The notes under the pieces were generated by a model that saw nothing but the letters and a program-made list of their open reading frames with translations, was not told where the DNA came from and made no database searches. Of a stretch of 64,000 bases of DNA, positions 1-12,527 are shown piece after piece. Source of the DNA: Glandiceps talaboti. Lineage: Eukaryota > Hemichordata > Enteropneusta > Spengelidae. The DNA is taken from positions 8,761,134 to 8,825,133 of the forward strand of contig NC_135562.1 of NCBI RefSeq assembly GCF_964340395.1, given 5' to 3'. Every line of letters begins with the position of its first letter. The first letter of the stretch is position 1. The translations under genes and the position numbers were made by a program.

Positions 1-205
1 TTTGGGGACCTGGTAGGATAGAGATTGCAATGTGAATGCTTTAATCCTAGCCTGCTGCAATGGAGTGTATGCTCCCCAGGGAGTTGAGGAAGAATAAAGG
101 GCCGTTGTGCCGCCGTTGATCCGTGCCAGGGGGTAATAGTTGCGCTTTGAGTACAGAAAAAGCACTATAGAAGAACAAACATTATGTGTTATTATTATAT
201 TTGTA
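1..205 (+). mobile_element. 3' tail of a non-LTR retrotransposon or SINE, cut by the window edge
   Basis: The stretch ends in a GCGCTTTGAG...AAAAGCACTATAGAAGAACAAAC motif followed by a short ATT-rich tail. That is the pattern of CR1/L2-type 3' ends and the SINEs that share them (GCGCTATATAA plus a microsatellite tail). No coding sequence is visible. The family is recalled, not searched. Confidence 0.45.
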
Positions 206-2136
206 TAGCTAACAATACACAGTTATGGCCTCTCTATGTAGAGAATGATATACATATTCGCCGCTAAACCTCACCTTGTTACGTTTTAGTTTATGGCTAG
301 TCACGAGTTATTTCTCTGTTGATGCATAGCGGGTACAACTGATATACGACCATTTGGAGCTCGTCAAATGCAACTCACATGAATAAATGAGTGTTATCTT
401 TCAATTCCATTTCATGCCTTATAAAATCAACCGCGGCTAAACGTGAGTCTAATCTAACGATCATTTCAAGGGGTCATTACAAGTACCCAATGGCTTAGTT
501 TATATGCAAATATATGTGAATGAAGCGTGGGCATAAATTGTGTTTTCAATTTTCACATCCAGAGGGAGTTCTACTAGAACGCCATTTCGAACCTAGTGAT
601 TTCATATCATATATTACATGTGGCTATTCACTGAAATGTACTACTTTATTAAAAATACAAAAAACGTGATAATTGTGAATAAACGTTGTCATAAATTCAT
701 ATTTCCTTCTGAAGTAATATATATTGGTGCCAAAGTGTCAATATATTAAAGGAAAGTGAAATGAATAACATTGAATCTAAATTGGTGGGTACCATATCGC
801 TATTAAGAATATATTTCATCGTTAACATTGTCAAAACGGTCATAAAAAATAAAACGATGAACTGACAAGGGTCAATGGTGTCGCAAAATCTATGTGCGGG
901 TTATGTTTTCATTCTTTAGATTTCATGTATACCGAGTAGAATAATGTCGTCTTACTTACATACCTCGTGACTTGGAATAATACTAAAGGGGAATGCTGCA
1001 ATGCAACAACACACCTACGTGTGTGATATTTAAAACAACCAAACAATTATCAAACCGTTTACTGTACCCCACTCCTCTTGTACGCTCAAAGCAATACATT
1101 AATGCATAAACATTTTCATTTGTTCTCCTTTTAATATTATTTGATTAATTTGAACCCGTGCACAATAAAACCTTGTTAATGTGTATCTAATAACGCGAAA
1201 TCGTTATCCATATCGCTAAATTTATGACAGTAAAATAAAGAGCATGGACCGGTCATAAAAACCTATCCTATAAATTAAAGTATCATCGTTATGCAAATTA
1301 CGAATACAGAAATAAAATGTCCAAATGCAATTCCTGGCATAGGGTTAACCCTCACAGACGGATTTAATACATTGAGTTAGGTTTTTTGTATAGTTATTGA
1401 GAAAAAAAAAGACTAAAAAAATAAATAAAGAATTTAATATGCATCGGAGGAGCGCAGATTCTGTTTAATATAAACGTCGGTTATATGCAAATTCGTAAAA
1501 TCACGCCAGAATTATGGCGACAAGTGATTGTGTCAATTTGTCCATGTTCCTTTATTATATATACTTTAGAGTGACGCCGTGAGTTCCTTCCTGGTACCCT
1601 GTTATTGTGTGCGAAATAGAACACCTCACACACCCATTTAATAACGAAACTACAGCGGAAATTATTGCATTATTTATCGTACTGTATCTCTCACCTTTAA
1701 ATTTATATCCTCACGCGTTGCAATCCCATCATCAAGTTAATGATACCTTTGCACGAACCTCAAATGATATACAACGTCAATTTGATACTTGTGGTGGTGG
1801 CTGTAATTCACACTTTGTTTTCAAGTTATTGACGCTATCGCTCTTCTACATGCAATTGCTATACCCAATTGACTGTAAAGATGCATGTAAATCACCTTCA
1901 GCACGTGAACTGAACTGCTTATTATGTTACATTAATTCGATTTGTTAGTGATGTCTCATATTCATGTCAATGCAATCAGTCAATTTTCTTTTAGTCATAA
2001 ATTAGTATTCTGAAAAAAAAGAAATGAAAAAATTGATTTTAGCTTGTGATTTGATAAATACACGGAGGTTTTGCAGAACGCAGACGGAAATAACACCCAG
2101 ATTGTACGAAGTAAAGGATTGAAGAAATCACATATT
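206..2136. other. Non-coding, no gene recognised
   Basis: AT-rich DNA. The longest open frame (1607-1948) lacks an ATG start and resembles no protein known to me. Confidence 0.6.
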
Positions 2137-2216
2137 CCACTCACTCACTCACTCACTCACTCACTCATGCATACATGGACAGACAGAAAGACAGACAGAC
2201 AGACGGAATTTATACA

Positions 2217-2250
<34 letters not shown>

Positions 2251-2352
2251 CATACATACAAATAGATACATACATACGTTGACATACGTACGTACGTACG
2301 TACAGACAGACATACATACATACATACATACATACATACAGACATACATACA

Positions 2353-2385
<33 letters not shown>

Positions 2386-2513
2386 GCATACATACATACA
2401 TACATACATACATTCATACATACATACATACATACATACATACATACATACATACATACATACAGATAGACACACACACATACATACATACATACATACA
2501 TACATACACACAA

Positions 2514-2545
<32 letters not shown>

Positions 2546-2546
2546 A
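2137..2546. repeat. Composite tetranucleotide array
   Basis: Runs of CACT, CAGA, a long (CATA)n, CGTA, then (TA)n and (TG)n. Open frames inside (Tyr/Ile/His/Thr or Met/Tyr/Val/Cys repeats) are artefacts of the 4-bp period. Confidence 0.95.
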
Positions 2547-3517
2547 ATGAGCTATGTTCTCCATCCACCTTTAATGATAGCAGTGCATCTCCTAGTAATA
2601 TGTATTATTTAATTTCGTGGTGGCTCTGAGGTGAATGGTTAGTTGACGAGGTGGGAATATAAAACAAGAAGGCGGAGGTGTAGAAAACGTAGATGTATTT
2701 GTCACTTTAAAATATCACTTGGGCTCACGTGCGAAAGCGGGCGAAGTCAACTTAAAAGTAATTATAGGACTTCCAATCTGTAACATTGTCCCTATTACAC
2801 GTATTACTTAGATTTCTGGCAAGAATTTTATTGTTCTTACGTGACTGTTCCTTTTGATATGTGATCCTACATATTATGAATATATCTATAAATAATCTAG
2901 AAGAAAAAGGAAATATTAAAGTACATATTAAATTATTTGTGATGAATACAATAATCCGAAACTCAGGTACATAATATTATGTAAGTTGAAACAAAACTGC
3001 ATTGATATAATGCTCGTTGATAGCAGTGGAAATAAGACTCAATGCGTTATTTTAGCGAGTTGTGACTTGTATAGAATGTGTTTTGTATTTATGCATGAGC
3101 TATAACATACATTGAAGCATTGTGACACCCTAGTGCGCGCGCGTGCGCTTGTGTGTACGTGTGTGTGTTTGTCCGTACGGGTGTCCGAGTCTGTGACAGG
3201 GGCTTAAGGATGTTGAACGTTGTGGCTTACAATAGTGCGAAAATAATGACCTCAACTGAAATCTCCGTTGAGATGTCGGTTTTACAATGTTGTCTTCTTC
3301 ACTGCATTGGCTTAACACATGATTATATGGTTCCCATTATCATGAACTATTTCCATGGCTCTCACCAGGGAGGGTGACCATGCAATATTAATTTATGTTT
3401 TTTGTCATGTACACTTTCCTAGTCTAAGTTCTGTCATCCTTTTTGGTGAAAATAAAATGAATCAATATCAATATTGTAAGATCGAGATATTTTCATTTCC
3501 TGACGAATTACCAGGTC

Positions 3518-3525
3518 TGACGTCA
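3518..3525 (+). promoter_or_regulatory. Perfect CRE octamer (candidate CREB/ATF site)
   Basis: TGACGTCA, about 2.0 kb upstream of the gene 1 start codon. The palindromic consensus is exact; function is inferred. Confidence 0.3.
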
Positions 3526-3709
3526 AATTTGTATTAACAGAACAATATAATTATACCTTGTCATTCCGTTAGCATTGAAAAAATTGTGCATCAAGTTGTG
3601 AATGTTACATGATTGTACATGTGTTAAGTGTGATACACTTCATCCATCCATACGTACACCATGAGGGCGAACTTGTCGCTTTCCCTTTCACGCGTCACGT
3701 TAATTCACT

Positions 3710-3717
3710 TGACGTCA
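3710..3717 (+). promoter_or_regulatory. Second perfect CRE octamer
   Basis: TGACGTCA, 192 bp from the first and about 1.8 kb upstream of the gene 1 ATG. Confidence 0.3.
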
Positions 3718-4879
3718 TCACATACGCATTGGCGTGTCTCACATCCCGTCTTCGTAGATACATATCCGCTTTGTTGGGAAACATTCGTCAATGCTATTGT
3801 CACACCGTACTAAAAACCCATAAAATGCAACACATTATATTAACAGTAGGTAGACAACGTAGTAGAGATGTAACACGTGTTTATTGTGTAGGTCTATGGT
3901 AGTGATATATCAGTTGTGTTTTGTCTCGTTTCTGGCACCATATTCAACATGTGTCTGAAAAGAGATGTCATACACACCATATTTATGGATATGGATAATC
4001 TCTATTGTTAATTTATGATCCCAAACATTCAAATTACATATCGTGAATCCTTTGATTCATATCCTGCAGTAACACCTGTGGAATATCAATCAAGTATATC
4101 TCGTCACTTTGCTCTAATTACTAATAGGTTGTATCAGTTTGAACTCAGAATGTAGGAACAACAACGTTGTTGTAGACATTTAATTACTTGTCTTGAACCC
4201 TTGCTAAAACAATGTTGATAAAGTTGATTTAGATGTAGTTTACCTGTGGACTTGAAGAAATATTAAACGCTGCTACACTATTCCTAGCCTTTGAAAGAAA
4301 ACCTCTCTACATTTATTTCTGTATTCTATGATGAACATACTTTTGTGACCATGAACCTTTATTCGTTATTCAGATTATTATGTACATTTAAGGCCCATGG
4401 CCTACAGTATCGAAAACGCAATATCATTACTACACTATTCCGCTATCATAACTATCGTGCACGAGCGAAAATTTTCCCCCAAGATCAAAATGTCAGTTAG
4501 GATTGTAGCATTAGTCCTCTACGCCTACAGGTAGGCTAATTCAGAGATACCAAACTCCTGAATTTCTTTGCCTCTCGTACTGCCTCCTCGCCCCAAAGTA
4601 AAATGCATTTTCTAGTCCAGATTTGCCAATTAAAATTAATCTATTTTAGGGAGGTCACTCGATGTAGGATTTGTAAAAATTACTACCCTTGGTTCCCTAA
4701 GTATAACAACACAAGTGAGGCTGAGTGATACAGGAATGTTTCTGAATGGGAAATGCTCCTAAGGCAAAATCAGTCCCGTCTTTGTTCCTTTTGAATGAAT
4801 ACACCGCATTCTAAGTAAGCTGTATTTCTAAAGATTATTCTGCAAAAAGACGACTTAAAGACGAGTCGATATTTAACCT

Positions 4880-4907
4880 CTTTTCCCCTTTCGTTTTCTA
4901 TTTACAG
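4880..4907 (+). promoter_or_regulatory. Candidate 3' splice site of a 5' untranslated exon of gene 1
   Basis: A long pyrimidine run (CTCTTTTCCCCTTTCG...) ends TTTACAG at 4907, about 650 bp before the start codon. It would fit an upstream intron joining a non-coding first exon to the exon with the ATG. No matching donor was identified. Confidence 0.25.
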
Positions 4908-5554
4908 AGACAATTACTATACTGAAGCCGTGCCAAGTTAACATTCGAGACACGATTTCACGTGACAGAATAAAGCAGATATTGACGGTGAACACGTAGA
5001 TCAACAAAAAGGTTTTCGGAGTTGATTAATTCGGATGTTGAGGTGAATAAAATAAGTAAAACAGGCGACAGGAACTTCAAATTAGGTGGACATTCCCTTA
5101 GGACCGTAGTTGAACATCACGTTTATCGATCTAGAGTGTGGAAAAAAATCGTGTCGAAAATAAATCACGCTGTGACTAGATTCAACGATTTATGCATTAT
5201 CCTACCAAGTGTGATACATTCTAATTTGACTTTAGGATTAACCTTTGTGAGATTTATGGTGAACTGAAAATTTGTCAGCAGTATTCTATCTCACACACTT
5301 CATTTACTGTGCAGTTAAATTCACATTTGCTAAAGGCGATATTAACTGGAATCAATCATCCAAACGCCGATGAATATTAATTCCATTTTTGTATCGAACA
5401 TTACCAATCTAGTTTGATATCGAGAGGTAACAATATTCTCCTTCTTAAAAAAAAGTCTGTTACTTATAGGAAAATTATTTAGTTGTTCACCAGGAATCTG
5501 GTGTTACTTAAGGTATGATTTGAACGATTGGGAGTTGTATTATCGCCTTTAACG

Positions 5555-5941
5555 ATGACGTTATGTCCTGGAAACGACTCGGGAGCAGATAACATAACAT
5601 TTGGAAATTACACTGGTGACGAAGACTATGACTGGAACAATTACTATGATCAAGTATACGTGCCCAAGATGCAGATGTTGGTGTATCCAACTGCACACGA
5701 ATGGGTCGTCATCGTGGCCTTTCAGATAGTGTTCCTACTAGCTCTTCTAGGGAATGTCCTCGTATGCTTTGCGGTATTGCGGAATCCTCAAATGCGTACA
5801 GTTACCCACTATTACATAGTCAATTTGTCATCAGCGGATATACTTGTATCACTTATCTGCCTGCCAATTACTGTTGTATTTGATGTAACGGAGACCTGGT
5901 ACTTTGGTAATATTGCTTGCAAGTTGATCCCCTATTTACAG
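5555..5941 (+). CDS. Gene 1 coding exon 1 (N-terminus to start of TM3)
   Basis: Codes residues 1-129: an acidic, Tyr-rich extracellular N-terminus with a YDWNNYYD motif (25-32), TM1 (about 50-75), TM2 around D95, and ECL1 with the ETWYFG motif, ending PYLQ. The donor after CAG at 5941 is GTATTT, phase 0; read-through stops after four codons. The break right after PYLQ is where I recall an intron in vertebrate orexin receptor genes. Confidence 0.92.
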
Positions 5942-6519
5942 GTATTTACCGTTTAATAATTTTTCAGACCAGAGACTAAATGGTTTAGTTTATTCCATAT
6001 AATATACATGAACCGTTGTGTTATTATCGATTAACGCTGGCTGCATCAGGTACCAATAATTTTTTTTCGGACAAATACTCACACTGTATTCAGACATGGG
6101 CAATAAGTGACGTTGGCGTCATGCACAACTTTTAAATAAAACAAGTAAAATTTTTGAAGTTACTTGTTTCACAGTCGAAAGAAATGGGCACACACATGAA
6201 GACATGGACAATGTAACAAACTGATATATGTAGTTTTACTATATTATAAAGAAGACTTCTTTTTTCCGAATTTAAATATCGGTCAGTTAGTAAGTCAGGC
6301 AGTCAGTGAGTCAAAATATCACTCAATCAGTTAATCAATCCATCAATCATTCAGTTAATCAATCAGCCAGCCAGCCAGCCAGCCAACCAACCAACCACTC
6401 ACTCACTCACTCACTCACTCACTCACTCACTTACTCACCTCCCATCCTCACTCGCCCACTCAATCACTCAATCACTCACTCACTCACTCACTCACCCACC
6501 CATCCACGTGCACTTATCA

Positions 6520-6580
<61 letters not shown>

Positions 6581-6999
6581 TCACTCGCTCACTCACTCGC
6601 TCGCTCGCTCATTTCCGTGATTCAGTCTTGATACCTGTCATTGTTGACGTTATTTTTGTGTTTTAAAGCCGTCTTTCGTTTACTTCTACAGGTTGTGTCA
6701 ATGAGTGTTTCAGTTTTAACACTCAGTGCCATCGCAGTGGAAAGGTATTTCGCTATTTGCAGACCACTGATGTTTAAAAGTACAGCAAAGCGTACACTAA
6801 CTATAATTTTAGCCATCTGGATCGTATCGTTTCTGATACCTATTCCGCAAGCTGTTGTGTACGAAACCACCCCGGCTGGTGACCCTTGTTTATATCAATC
6901 GCAGTATATATACTTAACCAGGTGTTATGAGGTAAGAATGTATACGTACACATGGTAACTGTTTATTGTATTATGCATGTATTAAGCTATAAGGTACAA

Positions 7000-7030
<31 letters not shown>

Positions 7031-7042
7031 CATACACACACA

Positions 7043-7085
<43 letters not shown>

Positions 7086-10000
7086 CATACATACATATAT
7101 ACATACATACACATACACACATACAAACACATACATACATACATACATACATACATACATACATTGTACATACATAGTACATGATGTGCGTGCGTGCATA
7201 CATACCATAAGATAACTCTCTGTTACAATGTTAGCTAGATTCACCCGACACATCATATTGTTTTTATGTGTTTCATTATTTTGTAATACAAATAGTCAAT
7301 TTTCAGTGGAGACATCTTTACTTGACATTTTTCTTGAAAGTTTTAAAGTGTTCAACAATATACTTTCCCACTGATAAGCAACGTGACAACGAATCACTTT
7401 TATATAACAGACAATATTTTGCAGTGACCCCGGATGACTTTGCCCTTATCAATAACATTACTAAATATGTCTAAGCATAAAATTTTCGGATTGCAACCAA
7501 CTAGCAAAACCAATGTCATTCATTCCGTCGTTAAATCAGAGTGCTGAAAATATGAAAGTGAAGGGAAATCTTGAACACATGCATAATATAGGCATTATCA
7601 GATGTATACATCAAATGACTTGACAACAGTAGAATGCCAAACATTGACAGACTGAAGGATGGGCGATATAACTACCTCTAGTGCACTACTTGTTCTGCAC
7701 CAACGAGATGCCCCTGTGGTGTGATAGAATCTGAACCTCATTGGAGCCACTTCGATATATTTTTCACATGAATAGCTACAACATCTCTTATAGACATGAA
7801 ACAAGTAATTGGTTTCCCAATGCTTTAGATTATTTTTAATTCGATTATGCAATTTAATCACGGTATCAGTGAACCAGGGGCAGTACATGTCTTGAAAAGA
7901 ACTTATTCTAATACAATATTCATCCTGAATCATTAATGCCGGTTGTCAGCATTGGGGACGGTATACGTCAGTTGAAATATATGACAGTATCTCTTACTCT
8001 AAGACGAGTCTATAAAATGCATCCAAGAATTCATGATCATTTTAGTATCAACTTTAATATAATCTATTATAACACATTTTTGATAATTTTGATGTACCGT
8101 TCCCCTCAATCATAATGAATTGAACTGGGTTGAGTGAATTTATTTGAATTGAATTGAATTGAATTGAATTGAATTGAATTGAATTGAATTGAATTGAATT
8201 GAATTGAATTGATTTGAAATTAATTGAATTGAATTGAATTGAAATTTATTCCTAACCCCTTCTTTGTACTGACCACATTTGCATCATAATTCTGACCTGT
8301 TCCCACGATTGATAGCGTGTATATCAAAATTATTTCTTTTGACAGATTTACATAAGAATTGGAATTTTAGTCTCGGAGATATTCTCAAATTATAAGTTGT
8401 TTTAATCAAATACGGCTTTATGATTCGTCAGTATCATATATAATTAAATATATAATTTCGCAACTTTTCGAAAACTTTATATGCTAAATATATTTTGTCG
8501 TTTATTCTGGTCTACTTTTAATTGTTACCATCAGGATGACAGGCTGTGAAGATTAATGGTTCATACCTCAATACGATACATTGTGAAGTAACTCATCTAG
8601 TACAATTTCGGGTAGAACACTAATCATTGTATTCTCTATCTATTTCACTAGCGTAAGTGGTTCGGGACAATACAGCAGAAGATCTACCACGTAGCTTTGG
8701 TTCTAGTAATTTACGTCCTACCCCTCTGTCTCATTGGTGTAGCCTACTTCCTGGTATGCTTCCAGCTGTGGGCTTCCATACCGGGATCGATGGAATCGAA
8801 AGGATCGTATTCTTCCGCCAACGGATCAGCAGCTAACAGAACCACTGAAAGCCAACTAAAGTCTCGAAGGAACGTAGCAAAGATGTTGATCGTCGTGGTT
8901 ATCTTGTTTGCCATTTGCTACTTTCCGTTGCATATTCTTAATATCTTGAGGTATGTATAAGAATCAGAGATATCAAAGATTACTGACTTAAGTTTGTGAG
9001 GGCCGATGATGTTTTATCATTGATTTATTTGAGATTTTAGCAATATAATCAATGTACATCCATTGAAAATTGAATATAATAAGAAGAGTAATAATCAAGC
9101 CGTTATATGAACAGTAAGACGTGTTTTATACTAAAACATAGATTCACTCCTAACGGAACAGGGTTTGCAACTAATGATCATTTTACAAAACGACCGGAAA
9201 GATTTCACAGACCGAACAAAGTGACTAAAGTTTTGTCATTGCATAAAAGCGGGAAGAATAAAGAAACAACATTTGAAATGAGAGATTGTTAAAAGTGACC
9301 ATTCGTAATTTCTTTAAAGGTGTTTTTTTTTTCCAGAACGTTAATGCTAGTACCGTGACAGGCAGGTTTTGTCGCCTGACATAAAGTTATTGATTGAAAC
9401 ACTGCTTTAGATTTCATCAACAGACAACACAAAACAGATACAAAACATCTGCAATTAAAATTAATTCACATGACCAGCGTGAAAGGAATAGACACAACTG
9501 TGATTTTCGTAAAATACATGATGCCAATATCTAGATTGACTTACTAAACACACTATATTTTACAGACAATCTTGCTATACAATGGATTGGACCTTAGACT
9601 GAGATTGAACTTTAGGCATCTATTTTACGACCTCCTGTTATCAGATACCACACTTGCCGTTGATTGTTTGAATTGGACTTTCCAAAGAATGTAATTATTT
9701 ATATACAGGAGTCTTATCTTGCAAAACACAGTTGTCTCTATTCCTTTCACTCTGATCATGAGAATTTTATTGTCAGATACAAAATTATATTTGTTATCAT
9801 TTGATGACTGTAGATTACTGATTAGTCACGAGGGTATACAGATTCAGAATACGGGATATAATCAAAAGAATCAAAGGTCATTTGAGCAATAAATGGTTTT
9901 TTAAACCCTTTAATGACTTGGATTCTGTAACTCTGTAATTACGCTCTAAATATAGGTTGTCAGCTGCAGGATTTAAAGGGTTACTGTCTCACAAAAATCA

Positions 10001-10570
10001 CTGACATTAGATACATGATCAAAGTGATCAATTCAAATGCCTAATCTTCTTTTTTGTTATTCAATGAATTCCTTATTTTGACATGAACCCCTTCAGCACC
10101 AAACAATAATGTAAGTAAAAACAATTAGGCGCAAATGTATTTTGCTAATCGTTTTTGTTCTGTTAAAAAAAGAGTATGTATGTTAAAAGAGAGATATGAA
10201 AATGACTTATCCAACTGTATACTTTATATCACTGTTATTTTCATTTCAGACAATTTCCGTTATTTGAGGTGAACCATTCTGAAAGGGATTCTTTCCACGT
10301 TCCTTTCCTGGTAGCCCATTGGTTAGCATTTGCCAACAGTGCAGTTAACCCCATAGTGTATAACTTTTTAAGCGGTAAGTTGTTGATATTACGTTCCAAT
10401 CTTTATCATGTGTATTGGACAAGTTACTTAGCTTTACACATATACATACTTGTGAACGTATACGTTCACATACATACATACATACATACATACATACATA
10501 CATACATACATACATACACACATACACACATACACACATACGTACATACGTGCATACATACATACATACA

Positions 10571-10601
<31 letters not shown>

Positions 10602-11423
10602 GTGCACTATTCACTTACATTTCCTAATAATCTAGTGTAAGTATGTTTGCTACACCGAAAATGTTTGAATGTTGCATATGTATATAAGCAATACAATCTC
10701 CTCGTTAGAAATACTGCTATGACAAGGTTACATTCCCCTATGAGTATGTGCTCAGACCACTATAGTAACAAGGCCTGACGCGGTACATATTTGCAAGAGT
10801 AGTTACACCTACAATGCAAAAGAACTATTTGGAATGAGATTAGTCTATAAATACAGTAACCCACTTGTGATGTGGATGTGGAGCACATTATGTCCACAGA
10901 CTAAACAAAGAAGAAAAAAACATGGCAGTGCCATAACTGAAATAATACTATGTAGTGAAAATGAATATCATAAAATTGAAACGATACTATACTGAGGTGA
11001 TGGCAAACACGCAATTTTGTAATTCAAAAATGAAACAACATCAATATTAAATCATATTGACTATTTAGTTTGCGCTTTAATTTAGCGTCAATAGACTTTT
11101 TTTTTCAAATGTCACTTGGTTGGTATACTTGTCAACTAATAGTATATTACACACATGAATGAATCATTTGAGCGAGGGAGTAATATTAGAATATTCAACT
11201 TTCTTTTCTGTGTCTAGCCAAATTCCGGAAGGAATTCAAGGCCGCTTTTACTTGTTGTTTATGCATGGTGCGTAAGAAACGTCGAAGTAGAAGAAAGCGT
11301 CATGGAGGATACCACGGATCTGTGGTCAACAGTTCCATGTTATCAACATCAAACACGTACGGAAATAACTATTGCACTGAGCAGATCACCATGTCAACCA
11401 TGAAGGGTGGTGCGCATGTCTAG
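5555..11423 (+). CDS. Orexin/hypocretin receptor-like GPCR, gene 1 (five exons, 418 aa)
   Basis: Join 5555-5941, 6692-6931, 8652-8950, 10250-10374, 11218-11423; every intron is GT-AG and the frame stays open to TAG at 11421. The product is a class A seven-helix neuropeptide receptor for the plasma membrane. Landmarks: N-glycosylation sites N7, N13, N18; N67 (1.50); D95 (2.50); Cys122-Cys207 TM3-ECL2 disulphide; Q129 (3.32); ERY 146-148; PLMFKSTAKR in loop 2; C298-Y299-F300-P301 in TM6; N306 (6.55); H332 (7.39); NPIVY 342-346; a C-terminal Cys cluster after helix 8. Gln3.32, Tyr6.48, Asn6.55 and His7.39 are the ligand-pocket set known from vertebrate orexin receptors. The start is the first in-frame ATG, with A at -3. 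Oddities are Glu in place of Asp in the DRY/DRW position and Phe336 where vertebrate receptors have Tyr7.43. An allatotropin-type receptor is the nearest alternative; the ligand is not determinable. Confidence 0.93.
6290..6611. repeat. Composite microsatellite in gene 1 intron 1
   Basis: Degenerate CAAT/CAGT, then (CAGC)n, (CACT)n and a (CA)n run of about 50 bp, then more CACT. It occupies much of the 750-bp intron and ends 80 bp before the acceptor. Confidence 0.93.
6692..6931 (+). CDS. Gene 1 coding exon 2 (TM3 to ECL2)
   Basis: Follows a polypyrimidine-CAG acceptor at 6691. Codes residues 130-209: SMSVSVLTL of TM3, ERYFAIC, the PLMFKSTAKR loop, TM4 with the IPIPQAVV motif, and ECL2 with the disulphide cysteine in TRCYE. 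The donor is GTAAGA, phase 0. There is an extra Cys in ECL2 (DPCLY) that the paralogue lacks. Confidence 0.93.
7001..7182. repeat. (CATA)n array in gene 1 intron 2
   Basis: CATA units with CACA and TATA interruptions. The rest of this 1.7-kb intron is otherwise unremarkable except for the GAATT array. Confidence 0.93.
8139..8244. repeat. (GAATT)n pentanucleotide array in gene 1 intron 2
   Basis: Near-perfect GAATT units, about 20 copies, decaying at both ends. A different period from the tetranucleotides dominating the window. Confidence 0.93.
8652..8950 (+). CDS. Gene 1 coding exon 3 (TM5, loop 3, TM6)
   Basis: Acceptor TTTCACTAG ends at 8651. Codes residues 210-308 plus two bases of Arg309: the end of ECL2, TM5, a short Ser/Asn-rich intracellular loop 3, the basic SQLKSRR stretch, and TM6 with CYFP. 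The donor is GTATGT in phase 2. Loop 3 looks clearly shorter than in vertebrate orexin receptors. Confidence 0.92.
10250..10374 (+). CDS. Gene 1 coding exon 4 (ECL3 and TM7)
   Basis: Acceptor TCATTTCAG ends at 10249; the first A completes Arg309. Codes residues 310-350: ECL3, then the AHWLAFANSAVNPIVYNF motif of TM7. The donor is GTAAGT, phase 1. The short size and phases match the paralogue's exon 4, which is nine bases longer because of ECL3. Confidence 0.92.
10466..10602. repeat. (CATA)n array in gene 1 intron 4
   Basis: Begins about 90 bp after the exon 4 donor. CATA units with CACA and CGTA variants. Confidence 0.93.
11218..11423 (+). CDS. Gene 1 coding exon 5 (helix 8 and C-tail)
   Basis: Acceptor TGTGTCTAG ends at 11217. 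Codes Ala351 (split) to Val418, then TAG. Begins KFRKEFKAAF, the helix-8 sequence typical of orexin receptors, then a Cys cluster (likely palmitoylated), a basic run, and a Ser/Thr/Asn-rich tail. At 206 bp it is exactly as long as the last coding exon of the paralogue. Confidence 0.91.
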
Positions 11424-11429
11424 TAGGGA

Positions 11430-11437
11430 TGACGTCA
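11430..11437 (+). promoter_or_regulatory. CRE octamer just after the gene 1 stop codon
   Basis: TGACGTCA, seven bases after the TAG. Probably within the 3' UTR, so a promoter role is doubtful. Confidence 0.15.
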
Positions 11438-12467
11438 GTATACGTTGACCGCAGTTTTGGATTGAAGAACTGTCTTACATTGTTTCTATGATACAGCACA
11501 CTGTACTTGAATATTTAAAATAAGTATGAGGAAGCTGTTCGCATGACTTGTGTTAATCTTTCAGTATAATGTGAAATATCACGTTTGTTAAGTAGAACTA
11601 TGTATATCCATTCTTTTCAACTTTCATTTCACAATTGTGTCTAAGGTATTTCTGTACATCTCATATGAGTTTGAAAAAAGTGAGCCTCTGTTACAAGTTA
11701 TGATTTACTGATCGAGTATTATAAATTATTTCAATTGTTAGTACAATCAGGACTTTCCCGCCAACTTTAAGAAGGTTTTTGGATGTTTCTTGTTTTGCGA
11801 AAGTAATCAAGTTAATTTCACACTAAATTCTTAGAAATGAAATTTAGCCTTGGCATTGTCTTAAAACATGGTTAAAGTAGTTATATTTGCGTTATAAAAA
11901 CTTTAAGAAAGTAATGTCTCCATTTTTCTCTTGGTTGGTTCATAAAGCCGATATCCTCAGATGATGTCCGTTATTTTTCCAGAGAGTCCTTTTACGCGTT
12001 ATTAAATATTAAGACTATTAGCTGAAGATTTTGAGCAAACTGAGAAAGACGGGGCAAGGAAATCTAGGCCGGGCCTAGTCCAGGGTCATTTAAAATTTGT
12101 CTTGCTCAGTGTTAAACTTTAAAAGATGTTTGGAAGCTTAACTTGCAAATCTATGATGTTTTTAATCAGGTTGGTCCATTTGACCTGCTCAATTTTATCA
12201 TATATTACTTTATTTTGTCGTTGTTTTTAAATCGAATTATAATAGCCCTGGTTTATTGGTACTGGCATATGTAGTCCGATCAAGATTTCAAAGCTAATGT
12301 AAACAGCACTTGACATGTGTGTCAAAAGATGTAGTGACAACTTTCTTGTAATTATTATGTACCATAAAATATTTACTGGAATGAACTATAAGGTTTAAAA
12401 ATATTTGAACATATTTAATGAAAATTATATAGTAGACACACTTTTATTATTATTATTGCTTTTATTA

Positions 12468-12470
<3 letters not shown>

Positions 12471-12526
<56 letters not shown>
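12471..12526. repeat. (GT)n dinucleotide run in the likely 3' UTR of gene 1
   Basis: About 28 uninterrupted GT units, between the stop codon and the first canonical AATAAA I found downstream. Confidence 0.95.

Positions 12527-12527
<1 letters not shown>

Larger units (their letters stand above)
2547..5554. other. Upstream region of gene 1
   Basis: No coding sequence recognised. It should hold the promoter and any 5' untranslated exon of gene 1. It contains two CRE octamers and one strong splice-acceptor-like site (listed separately). Confidence 0.5.

Noticed and set aside
1607-1948. 113-codon frame near the left edge
   Set aside because: No ATG start and no family resemblance.
2157-2629. 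Long open frames of Tyr-Ile-His-Thr or Met-Tyr-Val-Cys repeats here and at the other CATA arrays
   Set aside because: A 4-bp repeat without stop codons is open in all frames; no unique coding sequence is attached.
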